A DNA stretch of 64,000 nucleotides from Carettochelys insculpta (lineage: Eukaryota > Chordata > Testudines > Carettochelyidae): NCBI RefSeq assembly GCF_033958435.1, contig NC_134137.1, positions 256,044,501-256,108,500 of the forward strand. The letters run 5' to 3'. Shown here in pieces: positions 1 to 11,514 of the stretch. The position numbers and the translations under genes are program-made. Below the pieces are notes generated by a model. The model was given only the letters and a program-made list of their open reading frames with translations, did not search any database and was not told the origin of the DNA. Positions within the stretch are counted from its first letter, which is position 1; each line of letters starts with the position of its first letter.

Positions 1-1265
1 CGGGAAAGCTCATGGTTTGGACCCCCATGTGGCTGATGCACCATAATGATAAAACAAAATTAAATACAATGCAACACACACGCAAACACACATACACTAT
101 AATGTGTAGCACAAACTTAATTTGTAAATGTGAGAAATGGTAGAGCACTGTACAATTGGTGATTTTCTGCTTAATTACGTACAATGATAATAAAAAACAA
201 AATAACAGTTCAAAACAGTGCATTAAGAATTTAACTTATGACATGTTCCACACGTACACATGTACAATACTCTGTAATGGTTTGTATATACAAAAGCTTT
301 AGTAATAGACTTTATTCACCCTTCATTACGGCATACACCCATGGTCACAGAAAATTCCATAGGCTTCTTCATTTAGACCTAGTTCTCTCACGAGTGAAAG
401 CTAAAAATCAAGTCAGAGTGCAATAAGCCATAAAACATGAGCCATACAATTCTGATGTTAGCAGTAAAACAGACACTATGTCAGATAAAAATTACACCGT
501 AATGTTGAGAAAAAGCAATCTGAAAAGAATAGCAAGGCTCACCTTACAAGCACAGTGTACCAATAGATCAAAAGAGAAGGTGGGGGGAGCTGTGAGAGAC
601 AATGCACAGCTGGAATCCATCTCCAGCAAAAGAGGCCAAATGAAGAAGATGTTAAACAACAGCATATTGCTGTAGTAATGTGGTGACTAAATGTAGTGGC
701 ACTAATGAAGGGCAGTAATGACACTGGCACCTAACATAGCCGTGGGCCCCATGGGCGGGGCAATGTCTCAGAGTGGCCAGTCCACAGCGTGAAGGGCCAG
801 CCAGGGACGATAGAGTATGGTATGGTGGAGGTGGGCCTCGCTCCACCCAGCTCACGGCGAGAGTACTGTTTACAAATGGGCAGTTGCCAGGTGCACACTA
901 CCCCACCGGGCCATGTGCTGCCAGTGTGCCCCTCCCCTTGGGGCAGATCCAAGCCATGTCACAATTCCCCCGACTCTCCCTGAATCCCAACGCTCAGCAT
1001 CTCCTGGACCCACTGTGCCCAGCACCCCACACAGAACCCCCACAACCTCTACGCATACAACTCTTTTCTACCCCTGCCCACTGCCTTCCGCAGAGCCCCA
1101 CCCACCACCCCTACACTTTGCTCCATAAAAAAAATCCTTGAATAGATATTTAGATGAACAATCAAGTATTCAGCTTTAGCCTTAAATCTTTAGACAGTTT
1201 TTAAAATAAAGTCCTCAAAAGACCACCCTTATATAACATGCACATTTAAAATTTTAATTACCATA
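1..1265. other. Stretch without a recognised gene
   Basis: AT-rich DNA up to about position 450, then GC-richer DNA from about 700 to 1120. Overlapping frames of 62 to 122 codons occur on both strands at 650-1140, but they are proline-rich, resemble no family I know, and look like chance frames in C-rich sequence. I see no transposon termini, splice structure or RNA gene here. Confidence 0.5.
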
Positions 1266-1268
1266 GTA

Positions 1269-2092
1269 CAGTAAACCCTTGAAATGTACGATTTTGAGTT
1301 GCGCTTAACTTCTATTAATGAAAGTTAAGCTCAACTCAAAATTCCACTCTGCTCCGGCCCTGGTTCAACCCCCCCATGCATGACTCCAGTTCACCCCCCC
1401 AACCCCACGCAGCCCCAGTTCAAACCCGCCCCCTCCCCCCGCCCTGCTCACCACCTGTGCATGGCTCCAGCTCACCCCCACCCCTGGCTCTGGCTGACCA
1501 CCCCTGACACATGGCTCCGGCTCAAACTGCCTGGTCCTGGTTCAACCCCCAACTGGCTCACCACTCAGGTATGACTCCAGCTCACCACTCCAGCCCAGTT
1601 CAAACCATGCACACTCAGCTCCAGCTCACCACCCCCATGCGCAGCTCCAGTTCAGCTCCTTCACGGCCCTGATTCAAACCCCAACGCACAGCCCAGTTCA
1701 ACCCCCACCCCACATCCCAGCTTACTACCCAGGCATGGCTCCAGCTCACCATCCCTACACGCTGTTCTAGGTCAATCCCCCGGTCCTGGTTCAGCCATCT
1801 CCTTCCCCATGCAGGTCCAGCTCAACTCCACCTCTGCCCCCACTACAGCCCTAGCCCACCCCAGGCTTAACCCCTGCTGTCCCCCTCCCACAGCCCCAAC
1901 CCACTACCAGGTTTAAACCTCCCCAGCTGACCCCCAACCCCAGGATTTACCTTTCAAAAGAAGCTCCTGCTGCTCCCCAGCTGCAGAATGTGCATTCTGC
2001 CGGGGAAAAACACCACCCCGAACTTATGCGAAATTCGAGTTATGCATGGATGTATGGGAACACAACCCTTGCATAAACTGAGGCACTACTAT
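1269..2092. mobile_element. Tc1/mariner-like (Tigger/pogo-type) non-autonomous element
   Basis: The left end reads CAGTAAACCCTTG just after a TA. The right end reads GCATAAACTGAGGCACTAC followed by TATA, roughly an inverted match to the left end, as expected for TA-targeting mariner/Tigger elements. A short inner inverted repeat lies at 1297-1345 (AGTTGCGCTTAACTT and AAGTTAAGCTCAACT). No transposase is present; the middle is a pyrimidine-rich degenerate tandem repeat. The termini have diverged, so the boundaries are approximate. Confidence 0.5.
1340..1960. repeat. Degenerate C-rich minisatellite inside the mariner-like element
   Basis: Imperfect units of about 25-40 bases repeat words such as CATGGCTCCAGCTCACC, GCCCCAGTTCAAACC and CCTGGTTCAACCCCC. 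The + strand is strongly C-rich and G-poor. The 64-codon frame at 1380-1574 is a by-product of this repeat and is not a gene. Confidence 0.6.
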
Positions 2093-2391
2093 ACATTAAA
2101 CTTGCTTCCAAAGTTTTCCTATCCTTTCTATCCATCCTTACTCTCCTTTTATCGTCTTGTTGAAGAAAGCCCTTAAAGCTACAACATTCTTTTTCTTCCA
2201 GATAGCTGGAGAAATGAGTTTCCCTTTTACTTCTGACTATTTGATGAACTGGTTTTAAGAGACTCCTCCACTAAAACCAGTAACTTACTGAAATATAAAA
2301 ACCTATATGCCTATAATCTTTAGAAACAAAATTTTAAAATGAACATGTTGTGAAATTTCATAAACACGCCTTGTTATGAAAATCACACAAA

Positions 2392-2608
2392 GGGTGTGTC
2401 TACACTAGGAACTAACTTTGTAGTTAGGCCCTACTTCGAAGTAGCCAGCAGAGAGTCTACACATGATTGCCCTTAGTTTAAAGACCAACTTTGAAGTCCT
2501 TAATCTATTCCTGGGAATGGTGTAGCACCCTACTTCAAAATTCAGCTTCAAAGTAGGGGGTATATAGATGCTCAACTTCAAAGTTATTTTTGTAGTGTAG
2601 ACAGAGCC
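2392..2608. mobile_element. Short palindromic MITE with GTCTACAC termini
   Basis: Starts GGGTGTGTCTACACTAG and ends GTGTAGACAGAGCC, flanked on both sides by AAA, a plausible 3-bp target duplication. It has subterminal TACTTCGAAGTA and CTACTTCAAA motifs. The element at 20428-20661 is a relative in the opposite orientation and shares the segment AGCCAGCAGAGAGTCTACAC. The terminal core and 3-bp duplication suggest mobilisation by a Harbinger transposase, which is inference. Confidence 0.65.
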
Positions 2609-3380
2609 AAAGTATATTAGTATTCCCTTTATTCTAAAAGCCATGAATTTTGTAAAGAACACACTAACCCACTCTGAATAATTTAAAATACTGTCTTTGT
2701 TTCAGTGAGTTTAAATATGTAGTAATCTAGATTGATTACTTTATCAAGGTTTAAGGTTATATTTAAAAATAAAATCAGCTTAGAAATACTATTAAGAAGC
2801 AGAGAAGAGCTGCATCATGTAGTCCATAATATTTAATGTTGTATTCACCCGTCATCTGACTTACCCTTATGACAAAGATTTTGCAAATAAATCTGTGACA
2901 TACTTCAGGGTATAACAACTAAACGAAACCGTGACTGATATTTTTTATTCCCATACTTAGTGGTTTCAATTAAATATTTTCTACATGTCCAGTCTTTACA
3001 ATCTGGCTTGCAGTGGCAAACACGTTCCATTTTCTTTAGAAAAAAATTTTAACAGAGTGGTTTTTTTTCCCCAAATGTCATTTGCTCCATTTTGGATTCA
3101 GGGATTTGGCTGGAATGGGTGAGCAGAGAGAAGAGACAGTGGGGAGTGGATGGGGCCTGGCAGAGCACAGAGGGAGAGTTGAGGGGGCCACAAAGGCTGA
3201 GGTGCTTGCTTCTCTAAGCAGTAGCTTCACCCACAGTCCATGCAATAAACTATAATTGAACTTATTTGTGCATACATGTTTTGAACATGGACAAGATCTC
3301 ACAACCTTGGTAGTTTTAATTGGATCCCATTCCACATGTCTTCAGCACTGGAATGTTTGAAAAGGGGAATCTGTCATACT
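2609..3380. other. Stretch without a recognised gene
   Basis: AT-rich DNA. Short frames on the minus strand at 3078-3335 and 3342-3684 look like chance; the second runs into the left end of Harbinger copy A. Confidence 0.5.
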
Positions 3381-3866
3381 AGCTGTGTCTACATGTGCAC
3401 AAAACTTCGAAATAAGTGGCCCTCTTTTGAAAGAGTGGCCAGAGCATCCACACGTGTAACACCATCTTTCGAAAGGAAATCGAAGGAAATGGGCACAGAA
3501 GTCGGAATCTGAAGCCCGATCCTGTATCAGGAAGATCGTCCCCTTTTGAAAAACTAAACTGAAAGAGTACATGTGTAGAAGCTCCGTATTCAGCTCTTTT
3601 GAAAGACGGGTCCGCCATGGTGCGAGTCAGCTGGAGCGCGGGGCCGCTGCAGCCGGCAGCAGCAGGGCTCTGTGGTCCCTGCATCTGGCTGCCTTAAAAC
3701 ATCAGGCACGCAGGAAACTTGTGGCAAGAAGCTGAGACCATGCTAGGAGCAGCCCCTGCATGTGCTCCAGCCCCACACTCCCAGTGCCGAAACCATGGCA
3801 AGAAGCCAGATGCCACGTGAGCCCCATGGCCCCATCTGAGCCCCCACAGGCTCCCAGGGGGAGAAA

Positions 3867-5342
3867 AATAAAGGGCCCTTTCCTGGACAGAATGTGAGCT
3901 GCAGGACCTCCTTGGCCTCTGGAAGGAGGAGGAGGTCCTGCACTAGATAGGGGTCAAGCGGCAGAATGCCGCTGCCTTCAGCTGCCTGGCACAGGGCCTC
4001 CTGACCAGGGGCCACCCGGAGTGTATGGTGGAGCAGGTATGCTCAGGTGAAGGAGCTGCAGCAGGACTATGCCCAGGCCAGGGACCAGGCTGGCCGCTCC
4101 AGGGAAGCTCCAGCCATATGCCCCTACTACCAGGAGCTCCAGGGCACCCTGGGTCCCTGGACAGTTCCCCACCCCCAGTGTTCCTGGATACGTTGGTTGA
4201 GGAGCCGCAGCCGGAGGAGGAGGAGCAGCCCAGACTGCAGACCCCAGAGGGCGAGGGCACCATGGAGTGGTTGAGTGAGGAGGGGGACCTGGCCATAAAC
4301 ATCCCCTCCCATTCGTCCAGCCAGGCCACCAGGAGCCGGGCATCACTGGACATCAAGGGACCCTCCAGTACATACATGGAGGGAAGCACACCCACTCCAT
4401 AGGGTAGGGGTGACACAATGGCTAGTTGGCCGCACACAGGACCAGTGGTCCCGGGCCTCACACAGGCCAGCCCCGCGTGGGAAGTGGCACCCTGCGGTGA
4501 CCCACCAGTGATGCCCAGCACCCACTTTCAGCAGACAGTTCTGCAAGCTGCACAAGGGGCGGCGGCTGATCAGTGCTGGACAGCACCTGGATCCTGCACA
4601 CCGCAGGCTGGGATGGGCCACTTGCACAAGAGACCCCTGGATCCACCGTCATTGGCTGGGAGGCCCAGCCCATGAGGGGCAGGTTGGTGCCCCTTTGGGG
4701 GGGGTAGGGGCCCCATTTGGGGGGCTCAAGTGGGTGGCTCACAGTCAGGTCCCCTCCGTCCAGGGCACATTACTGACATGCTGTCCCCTTCTCCATCCAG
4801 CCGCACCATCCATGGGTCAGGAGAGCCCTGCGCCATCCCTCGTCCCCGAGACCCCCACCCCTGCAGACCTCGGAGGTGCCTGGACACCACCCCACGCTGT
4901 GCACCATTGGGGTCATTACCAGAGGGCTTCCCGACAGGCTGAGGATGACCCAGCCAGCCAGTGCTCGGCCGAGGTGGCCAAGCAGCATCTGCGGCTTGCC
5001 GAAGCCGCGATGGAGAGGTGGAGGGCAGCCTGGGAGAGGGTGCTTACCACCCTGGAGGGCATTGGCCAGACCCTCATGGAGCATGAGACCAATGTCACCT
5101 GCTTTTTGGCCCCCCTGGCAGCTCCCCCCACTGAGCCTGCCCCCACTGCCCCTCCTGAGCCTGCCCCCACTGCTACTGCCACCACTGAGCCCACCCCCAC
5201 TGCTCCCACTAGGCCCACTCCCCGGCCTTACCTGCTGGTGCTCCCCGCACCCTCTGTTTCCTGCCAGGGACCCCACACCTGGGGAGGCAGGGATATCAGG
5301 GGCTGGCAGGGCTCATGGCCCACCACCTCGGCCCTGGAATGA
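3867..5342 (+). pseudogene. Myb/SANT-like DNA-binding protein of Harbinger copy A, broken
   Basis: The domain begins near 3867 with an SWTE-x-ELQDLLGLW motif, the tryptophan-rich first helix of the Myb/SANT-like domain that partners Harbinger transposases. A TAG stop interrupts it at 3944-3946. The frame shifts near 4035, so that KELQQDYAQARDQAGRS lies in another frame, and returns near 4165. A linker rich in Glu runs to a stop near 4400. The last exon probably starts at 4801 after a CCATCCAG acceptor and runs to 5342. It contains a helical stretch (AEVAKQHLRLAEAAMERW) and a PTAPTEPAPT-like low-complexity tail. Family role: targets the transposase to element ends in the nucleus. An AATAAA at 5433-5438 fits this gene. 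It cannot encode an intact protein. Confidence 0.75.
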
Positions 5343-5432
5343 GCCCCCCACCCCCTTCCAGGTTAGAGTCCCTCCACCCCCTTCCAGGTTCAGAGTTCCC
5401 CCACCTGTACATAGTTCACAATGCACAGTCTC

Positions 5433-5438
5433 AATAAA
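5433..5438 (+). promoter_or_regulatory. Polyadenylation signal AATAAA
   Basis: A canonical AATAAA lies 91 bases after the stop of the copy A Myb-like gene, within the element and in the same orientation. Confidence 0.5.
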
Positions 5439-5558
5439 TGTTTATGTGCTATACACCACCCCGTGCTGTGCTCCTCAGGGGGATGGTGGGTGGTGGATGT
5501 GTGGGTGCAGTGCTGCTGGGGGTGATGGATGTGCATGGGGTGTGGGTGTGTGTGTGGG

Positions 5559-6764
5559 TCAGAGGTGGCCATTGGCAAAGGCCTGCCTGAGGGCCTCCCA
5601 TATGCTGTGGCCGTGCTGGTGGGCCTGGTGGATGGTGGCGGTGCCCAGCTGCTCATAGCTGGAGCCAGCCGGAGGTCCCCCCAGGGACATGGACTCCCTC
5701 TTTCCCTCCACAACGTTGTGGAGGACGCAGCAGGTGCCCACCACTTGGGGCACGTTCAGGACCCCAACCTCCAGCCGCATGTGGAGGCACCTCCACCGCC
5801 CCTTTAGGCACCCGAAGGCCCGCTCCACAATGTTGCAGGTGTGGTTGAGGTGCTGATTGAATGCCTCCCGGGTGGGGTCGAAGTGTCCCATGTACGGCCT
5901 CAAGAGCCACATCTGCAGGGGGTATACTGCATCTGCCACCATGCAGAGCAGCATGGTGACATCCGAATGGTAACCCTTCCTGTTGATGTACCGGCCAGCG
6001 CTGTGTGGCGGGGTGCGGATGGGGATGTGCATGCCATCCAAAGCACCAAAGCAGTTTGGAAAGCCCAGGTCCTGGAAGCCAGTGATGGTGTTGTCCATAA
6101 CCCCTAGGCGGACAACCCTATGGAGCAGCATTGTGTTGATGGCTATCACGACCTGCATGGGGGGGAAAGGGGCACGTGCTCTAGTGCACGTGTGGCGGTC
6201 CATCTCTCCCCCACCTCAGGCCATTCTGCCCTGCTCCCATCTGGCCCCAGCCCCATCCAGCCCCAGCCCCCTCCCATCCAGCCGCTTGCGGTGGTGAGTT
6301 GCCCTTGCCTCAGCCCCCCCCCCCGCCTGTGGGGGACGCGTGACCCAGCCCTACCTTACCTCCATGAGTATGGCCCCAATGGTGGCCTTGCTCACCCTGA
6401 ACTGTAGTCCCATGGAGTGGTAGGAGTCTGGGGCGTCCAGCTTCCATATGGCGATTGCGACCCGTTTCTCCAGGGTGAGGGCTGGCCGCATGCAGGCATC
6501 GTGCTGCTGGAGTGCAGGGGCGAGCCAGTGGCAGATCTCCTCGAAGGTCTGCCTTGACATGCGGAAGTTCCGCTGCCACCTGTTCTCGCCCCACTCCCCC
6601 AGCACCAGGCGCTCCCACCAGTCAGCGCTGCTGGGGTGGGTCCAGAGGCGTCGGGGCAGCCGGGGGGGCACCCGGTGGTGCCCTGGGTGCGGGAGGCCCC
6701 ATGGCCCCAGAGGACGGCCCAGCCACCTGGTGATGGTGCACAGCACTGAAAGCACTAAGTCCAT
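5559..6764 (-). pseudogene. Harbinger DDE transposase of copy A, internally deleted
   Basis: Exon 1 (6764-6360) holds the conserved N-terminal block DWWERLVLGEW...NFRMSRQTF...KATIGAILMEV. It ends at GAG/GTAAGG. The intron (6359-6153) ends in GCAG, and exon 2 (6152-5559) starts VVIAINTMLLHRVV. The first catalytic Asp is present in GALDGMHIPI and the Glu in NIVERAFGCLKGRW. Compared with copy B, about 53 codons are missing after GYHS (junction at 5963/5964), including the GSTHDA block with the second catalytic Asp. The deletion keeps the frame and there is no internal stop. The product should therefore be catalytically dead but could still fold in part. The usual family role is cut-and-paste transposition with 3-bp target duplications. 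The first 30 residues differ from copies B and C, so the start is uncertain. Confidence 0.88.
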
Positions 6765-7154
6765 GATGAGGGTGTCCTCCTCCAGGAGCTGTCACTGTGC
6801 CTCCATCTTGAGCACGAGCAGGCTCTGCCAGGCTGGGGACAGCAGGGCAGCACTCGGCTCTTGCGGAGTTGAGGGTGGAGGGAGGGGCCCTTTAAAGGGA
6901 GCAGCTGGCTGTGGCTCCAGAAGGGCTTGTCAGCCATGGGAGCCCATCTGCAGCGTTTCCTGCCTCCCGTCTTTTGAAAGAGAGCTTGGAGCCATGTGGA
7001 CGCTCTCTTTTGAAAGACCGCGGAGCCACTTTGAAAGAGCAGATCAAAATGCTGATATGATAATGGTGTCCGGTCCCTCCCTTTTGACGGCAATTTCGAC
7101 TGCCAAATGTCAATTTTCATCCTCTCAAAAGGGTGCTCACATGTAGACACAGCT

Positions 7155-9124
7155 ACTGTGACTGGATTGTTTGGCGTCCTTTGCCAGGCAGAGGACGTGT
7201 TGGTATATGGAAGAAGAAACAAGGCTGAGCCCAATACAGCTACATGCAACAAGTTGCTTCCAACAAACCAACCTCACCATGAATGGGAAGAAGCTGAGAA
7301 AATAAGTAAGGCATATAAGTAGGAAACGACATTCACTCTGATACAGACAAAGTAAAGGCACTTGAATCCCAAAATGTTTCTTGTTTAAGAAGTATCATAG
7401 GAATGACAAGTTACTTAGAGTAATTTTTTTACCATAGTTTTGCACATAGGTAATGAAACTATTTAGAACTTTCCCTAGTGGCTGTAACATGCATAACAGA
7501 GTGTGTTGGCAACAAAAACTGTGTTTGCTATGTGCTCCAACAAAGGCAGCAGCTGACACCTCTTCATAAAGTATATTCACAGTCTTCATAATGAAGGAGC
7601 CAAAGGAAAGGAAAAAAGACTTGTTGCTTTTATTTCAGGCACGTACTACAAAAAGATCACATTAAGTGGAATAGGAAACTCTAGCAATGACTTGGTCCCG
7701 TAAACAATTTCGGGCTCAGTTAGGGGAAGAAAAAAAACCACACACACAAACCGCCCCCCCCCCCCCCAACAAATCACTCACAAATCCTTAGTGGTACTCT
7801 TTGATTCTAAATCAGCTAAATAAACTATTGCCAGGATACAAATGTTCGGACCTCTGCTGTTGTGATTTTATTTCACAAGTGAACATGTCCCAATGAGAGC
7901 ACTCATAGCAGACACTGTATGAAGAACTCCAATTAATTATCACTAGTCATTAACTACACACAGATTAAGAGAAGACTTTAGGGAAAGAAGTCAGGACTCT
8001 GTTCTTACAAGGACAACAATTTCAGAATCAACCCTCAAATGGCAACAAATTAGAGATAAACAACTACAGGATGGGTCTTGCCAAAAACTTGCCCAAATCT
8101 ACCCAGTGAAGGAATAAGCTTCTTCCAGACATGCTATTTCATTGGCAATGATTGTCAAATCCTTGATGCAATGCTTATCAAATGACAGCACATTTTTACA
8201 ACATCAGGACTTTGGAAAAAGTTGCTTTACAAAATCCTCAAAAAATTGCAAGACCCCAGTAAGCAAGATGATGACCTAAACTGAGCAGGCAAAGTCACAC
8301 CCTACTAGAGAGGTGCAAATTATCTAGTATGGTGAAAAAACAGCCCCTACTACACCTCTAGAAGATCACCTAACAGACATTAGCAATGACCAGCCAAAAA
8401 GCAGTTTTTCTGGAATTTTGCTGATTATTTTGTTGATTGAGTTAGCATTACTTACAGAGACCTTATTCATAAAAGAATCTAAAATCATTATGTGTAATAT
8501 ACATTATTCCTGAAATCCTAATTCCTGATAAAAACCTTCTCTTTACAGCATCCACGTTCATATCATTTGCATTATTAGGGTGAAGACAGCCCAGCACTGA
8601 TTAATAAGATTTTCAAAATGTACATTTGAAGTTAGGTTTCCAACTCCATCCTCATGTACCAAAATAAAGGTCTGATCTTCAGTTGTACCAAGCACTGGGA
8701 GCTCACACTTAGAATGACAGCACTGGAATCACAGCTTCCCATAGTTTAATAACCAAGCTAAGCACTGCCTGAGTAGCAAACTTAACTGAGATAGTTAAGT
8801 TACATAAAAATGGAGGCCAGAACACCAATCAGGATCATTTTTATTTCTCAACATTCTTCTATTGCAAAGGCAGGGTTGCTTCCACTCAATGAGATACTAA
8901 CTTCAGAATCACTCTTGGTGATGTCCAGTTAACAGATTGGGCATCAGGTCCTCACACTGAAGGTTAATTTGAGAGCCTAAAATGGCACGCAGGCAGGTCA
9001 AGCTTCTAGAGCTGTACTAGCTCTCTCTATTCCCTTCCACTTTCTAAACCAGACTGGACAAATAGATTTTAAGGCCAGAAAGAATCACTAAAGTAATCTT
9101 GTTTTATCTCCTATATAACACTTT
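7155..9124. other. Stretch without a recognised gene
   Basis: AT-rich DNA of ordinary composition. Contains a short A/CA-rich tract and a run of 13 C near 7735-7770. I see no coding exon, RNA gene or clear transposon terminus. Confidence 0.5.
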
Positions 9125-9554
9125 GGCTGTGTCTACACAGGCACAAATCTTCGAAATAGCCATGCTAACAGCCATTTTGAAGATTACTAATGAGGCGCTG
9201 AATTGAATATTCAGTGACTCATTAGCATTAGGACGCTTCTGGCTGCAGCACTTCAAAAGCGCCGCTTTCGAAAGTGCGCGGCTTGGCGTGGCTACAGGGG
9301 GGTCCTTTTCGAAAGCACCCCGCACCTTTCGAAATCCCCTTATTCCGATCTGTGAGCGGGATAAGGGGATTTCGAAAGGTGCAGGGTCCTTTCGACAAGG
9401 ATCCCCGTGTAGCCGCGCCGAGCCATGTGCTTTCGAAGCGCTGCGTCTGGAAGCGTCCTAATGCTAATGAGGTGCTGAATATTCAATTCAGCGCCTCATT
9501 AGTAATCTTTGAAATATGGCTATTTTGCAGATTTGCGCCCGTGTAGACACATCC
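9125..9554. mobile_element. Palindromic MITE (about 430 bp), GTCTACAC family
   Basis: Starts GGCTGTGTCTACACAGGCAC and ends as the complement of GGATGTGTCTACACGGGCGC. The two halves are near-complementary along their whole length. Shared words include GAGGCGCTGAATTGAATATTCA and GGGATTTCGAAAGG, and the turn-point lies around 9350. It is homologous to 57327-57770. No coding capacity. Flanking 3-bp duplications are not clear. Confidence 0.75.
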
Positions 9555-9711
9555 ATATTGAGCTCAATAACTTTTTTGACTAATGCAGAAAACAAATTCC
9601 CTTCTCCTTCTGGTGGGGGAGGGGGCAGCTGATGTGTTAGGGGTCTGAGTCTGTGCTCCTTCTCTGTGGGTCAGCATCATAGTCAGGCTTCAGGGTAAGA
9701 TCATTCTATAA

Positions 9712-10057
9712 CGGGTGAGCAAACTTTTTACCTCAGGCCCCACTTTTTGTCCCTGCAGCTGTCAGTCCCCCGCACCTGTCTAAAGCAATCCAAATGAAAG
9801 AAAATGTTGGTTATGTTCACATATATTAAAAAAAGCCTTTTGGCATGTGTAAGAAAATAAGTCTGTACAATGCAAAAACCTTATTAATCGCTATATAAAT
9901 GTGAATACACATACATAAAAACAGTCACATATTTCAAAATTTTTAATGGTATGGATGAGCCTGAGACCCAGCAGCCAATAGTGCTACACCCTCCTTACAA
10001 AATTTCACACCCCCTGAGGGGGCCGGGCTCTGCCCCACCCCAATGTGCTAACCCCTG
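9712..10057. mobile_element. hAT-type non-autonomous element with 8-bp duplication
   Basis: Flanked by TTCTATAA (9704-9711) and TTCTATAG (10058-10065), which match at 7 of 8 bases. Termini are CGGGTGAGCAAAC at the left and the complement of CAGGGGTTAGCAC at the right, which fits hAT ends (consensus CAGGGGT...). No transposase is present. Confidence 0.75.
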
Positions 10058-10065
10058 TTCTATAG

Positions 10066-10739
10066 GCTGGCTATGATTGCACGCATTCAGCTCGACGGAG
10101 CAAGCCCCAAGAAATGAGGGCTTTACCAATCAGTTACCCTGTGACAAAGTAGGTAAATCCATTATTCGGGGAGGTGGCATTAATGTGGGAGCATAAAAAA
10201 TCCTCTAGTGGTGTAGGCTCTGGAGTGTAGTAGGAAGAGGTGAAAGTGGGCTGGTGCAGTGTGCTGATGACAACTGGCCACTGGCCTGCCCCACACACCA
10301 CTGCCTTTTTGCTCCCCATTGGTAGGTCTGCCCAGGACTAAAGGGGCAGGGAATTTAAAGCACTGCTGCCAGAACCTACTGACACCAGGTCTGCTAATGG
10401 GGAGAGCAAGAGGGCCAGCTGCCTCCGTGGCCCAGCAATTTAAAAGACCAAAAGCTCCCAACTGTTCCATTAACTGGACTTTTACCACCTGGTCCATGGT
10501 ACTAACCAGAGCCATGAGGGTAAAAGCAGCTGCATGGAAATCATAATGCAATTAAGGTTATGCTGAGATATCCCATAACAGGACTAAAACTTTGTTTCAC
10601 ACTTACATAAGTGAATTTAATCTCCTAAATTGGTGCAACATCTCTTTAAAAACTGATATTTCTATGTAACAAATCTTTACCAGTTTTTTTTGTGTGTGCA
10701 AATGAGGCAATATTTGCATACATTTTCATAGAATTAGGG
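10066..10739. repeat. Region with a dispersed GGGGCA-type repeat fragment
   Basis: Segment 10290-10460 contains words (GGCCCAGCAATTTAAAAG, AGAGCAAGAGGGCCAGCTG) like those at 35855-36045, 56340-56540 and 62315-62575, so all four appear to be copies of one interspersed repeat. The frame at 10180-10551 crosses it and is not a gene. The rest has no recognisable feature. Confidence 0.45.
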
Positions 10740-10866
10740 CTGTGTCTTTATTCTTGCAATTGGATGTGCATGTCAGGTTCTTGTGCACATGTGATGACAC
10801 TGCACAGATATAACAACAATTGCAGAAGCAGTAAAGTTGTTGGGGACTTGTTAAGGTTCACAGTAG
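10740..10866. repeat. Left part of an old dispersed repeat split by the LINE
   Basis: Sequence such as CATGTCAGGTTCTTGTGCACATGTG and TGCACAGATATAACAACAATTGCAGAAGCAG recurs, with substitutions, at 28455-28574. The right part of this copy continues at 19574 (GTGATGTATTTAGGAGTCCTGTAGCT). The LINE inserted at this point. I do not recognise the family. Confidence 0.7.
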
Positions 10867-10899
10867 CAGTAGTAGTAGTAGTAGGCAGCCTTCGATCCC

Positions 10900-11398
10900 G
10901 AGGGATCATGGGTTTGCGCCCCAGTTGGACTGATTCCAGCAGCTTCTTCTGTGGCTGTGCAATCCAATGCTGGAGCGGCAGTCCCTTCCGCACTGTGAGC
11001 AGCAGGAGGCAGATGTTGCTCTGGTATCACGGTCACGGATCTTCCTGAGGGCTCTCCTGTCTTCCGCTTCCTTCACCAAGGTAGTTTCATACATAACAAG
11101 AGCTTCCTTCACTCCCTGTTTCCAGGCATGCCTGTCTGAGGCGAGCGAAAGCCAGGTGTTCACACTGATAGAGAGAGCGCTGCGGTCATGCTTGCACGTG
11201 TCCTTGTAGCACAATTTAGGTTGCCCTTTCGGCATCTTTTCAGACGCCAGTTTGCCAAAGAGGAGGTCCTTCGGTATTCAGCCATCCGTCATGCGTGAGA
11301 CATGGCCCAGCCAGCGCATACGCCTCTGTTTGAGAAGGGTGAACATGGAGGCGGTGCCTGCCCTCTCAAGCACTGCACTACTGGGGACCTTGTCCCAC
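10900..11398 (-). pseudogene. C-terminal part of the LINE polyprotein, downstream of the Harbinger insertion
   Basis: Read on the minus strand this continues the RT frame across the Harbinger: WDKVPSSAVLERAG, then RRMRWLGHVSRMTDG, a stop codon near 11280, then IPKDLLFGKLASEKMPKGQP and KDTCKHDRSAL. It ends with a C-x2-C...H-x4-C finger, CSQCGRDCRSSIGLHSHRRSC without its neighbours. This finger is typical of the last domain of several APE-type LINEs and probably binds nucleic acid. The alignment with the upstream part is uninterrupted once the Harbinger and its duplicated triplet are removed. Confidence 0.88.
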
Positions 11399-11514
11399 CA
11401 AGGCTACGTCTACACGTGAAGCCAACATTGAAATAGCTTATTTCGATGTTGCGACATCGAAATAGGCTATTTCGATGAATAACGTCTACACGTCCTCCAG
11501 GGCCGGCAACGTCG

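Larger units (their letters stand above)
3381..7154. mobile_element. PIF/Harbinger transposon, copy A (degraded)
   Basis: A 3,774-bp element flanked by ACT on both sides (3378-3380 and 7155-7157). Termini are inverted: AGCTGTGTCTACATGTGCAC at the left, and the right end is the complement of AGCTGTGTCTACATGTG. It carries the two-gene convergent layout typical of Harbinger: a Myb/SANT-like gene on + (3867-5342) and a DDE transposase on - (6764-5559). Both are damaged. Its transposase is clearly more diverged from copies B and C than those two are from each other, so it belongs to a separate subfamily. Confidence 0.88.

Noticed and set aside
4876..5658. 260-codon frame in Harbinger copy A
   Set aside because: It overlaps the Myb-like last exon in another frame and runs past the polyadenylation signal into the transposase. 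Its composition is Pro/Leu-rich with no homology to copies B or C.
7753..7768. Run of C near an A/C-rich tract as a regulatory site
   Set aside because: A simple low-complexity run with no surrounding signal. A short homopolymer is expected by slippage.
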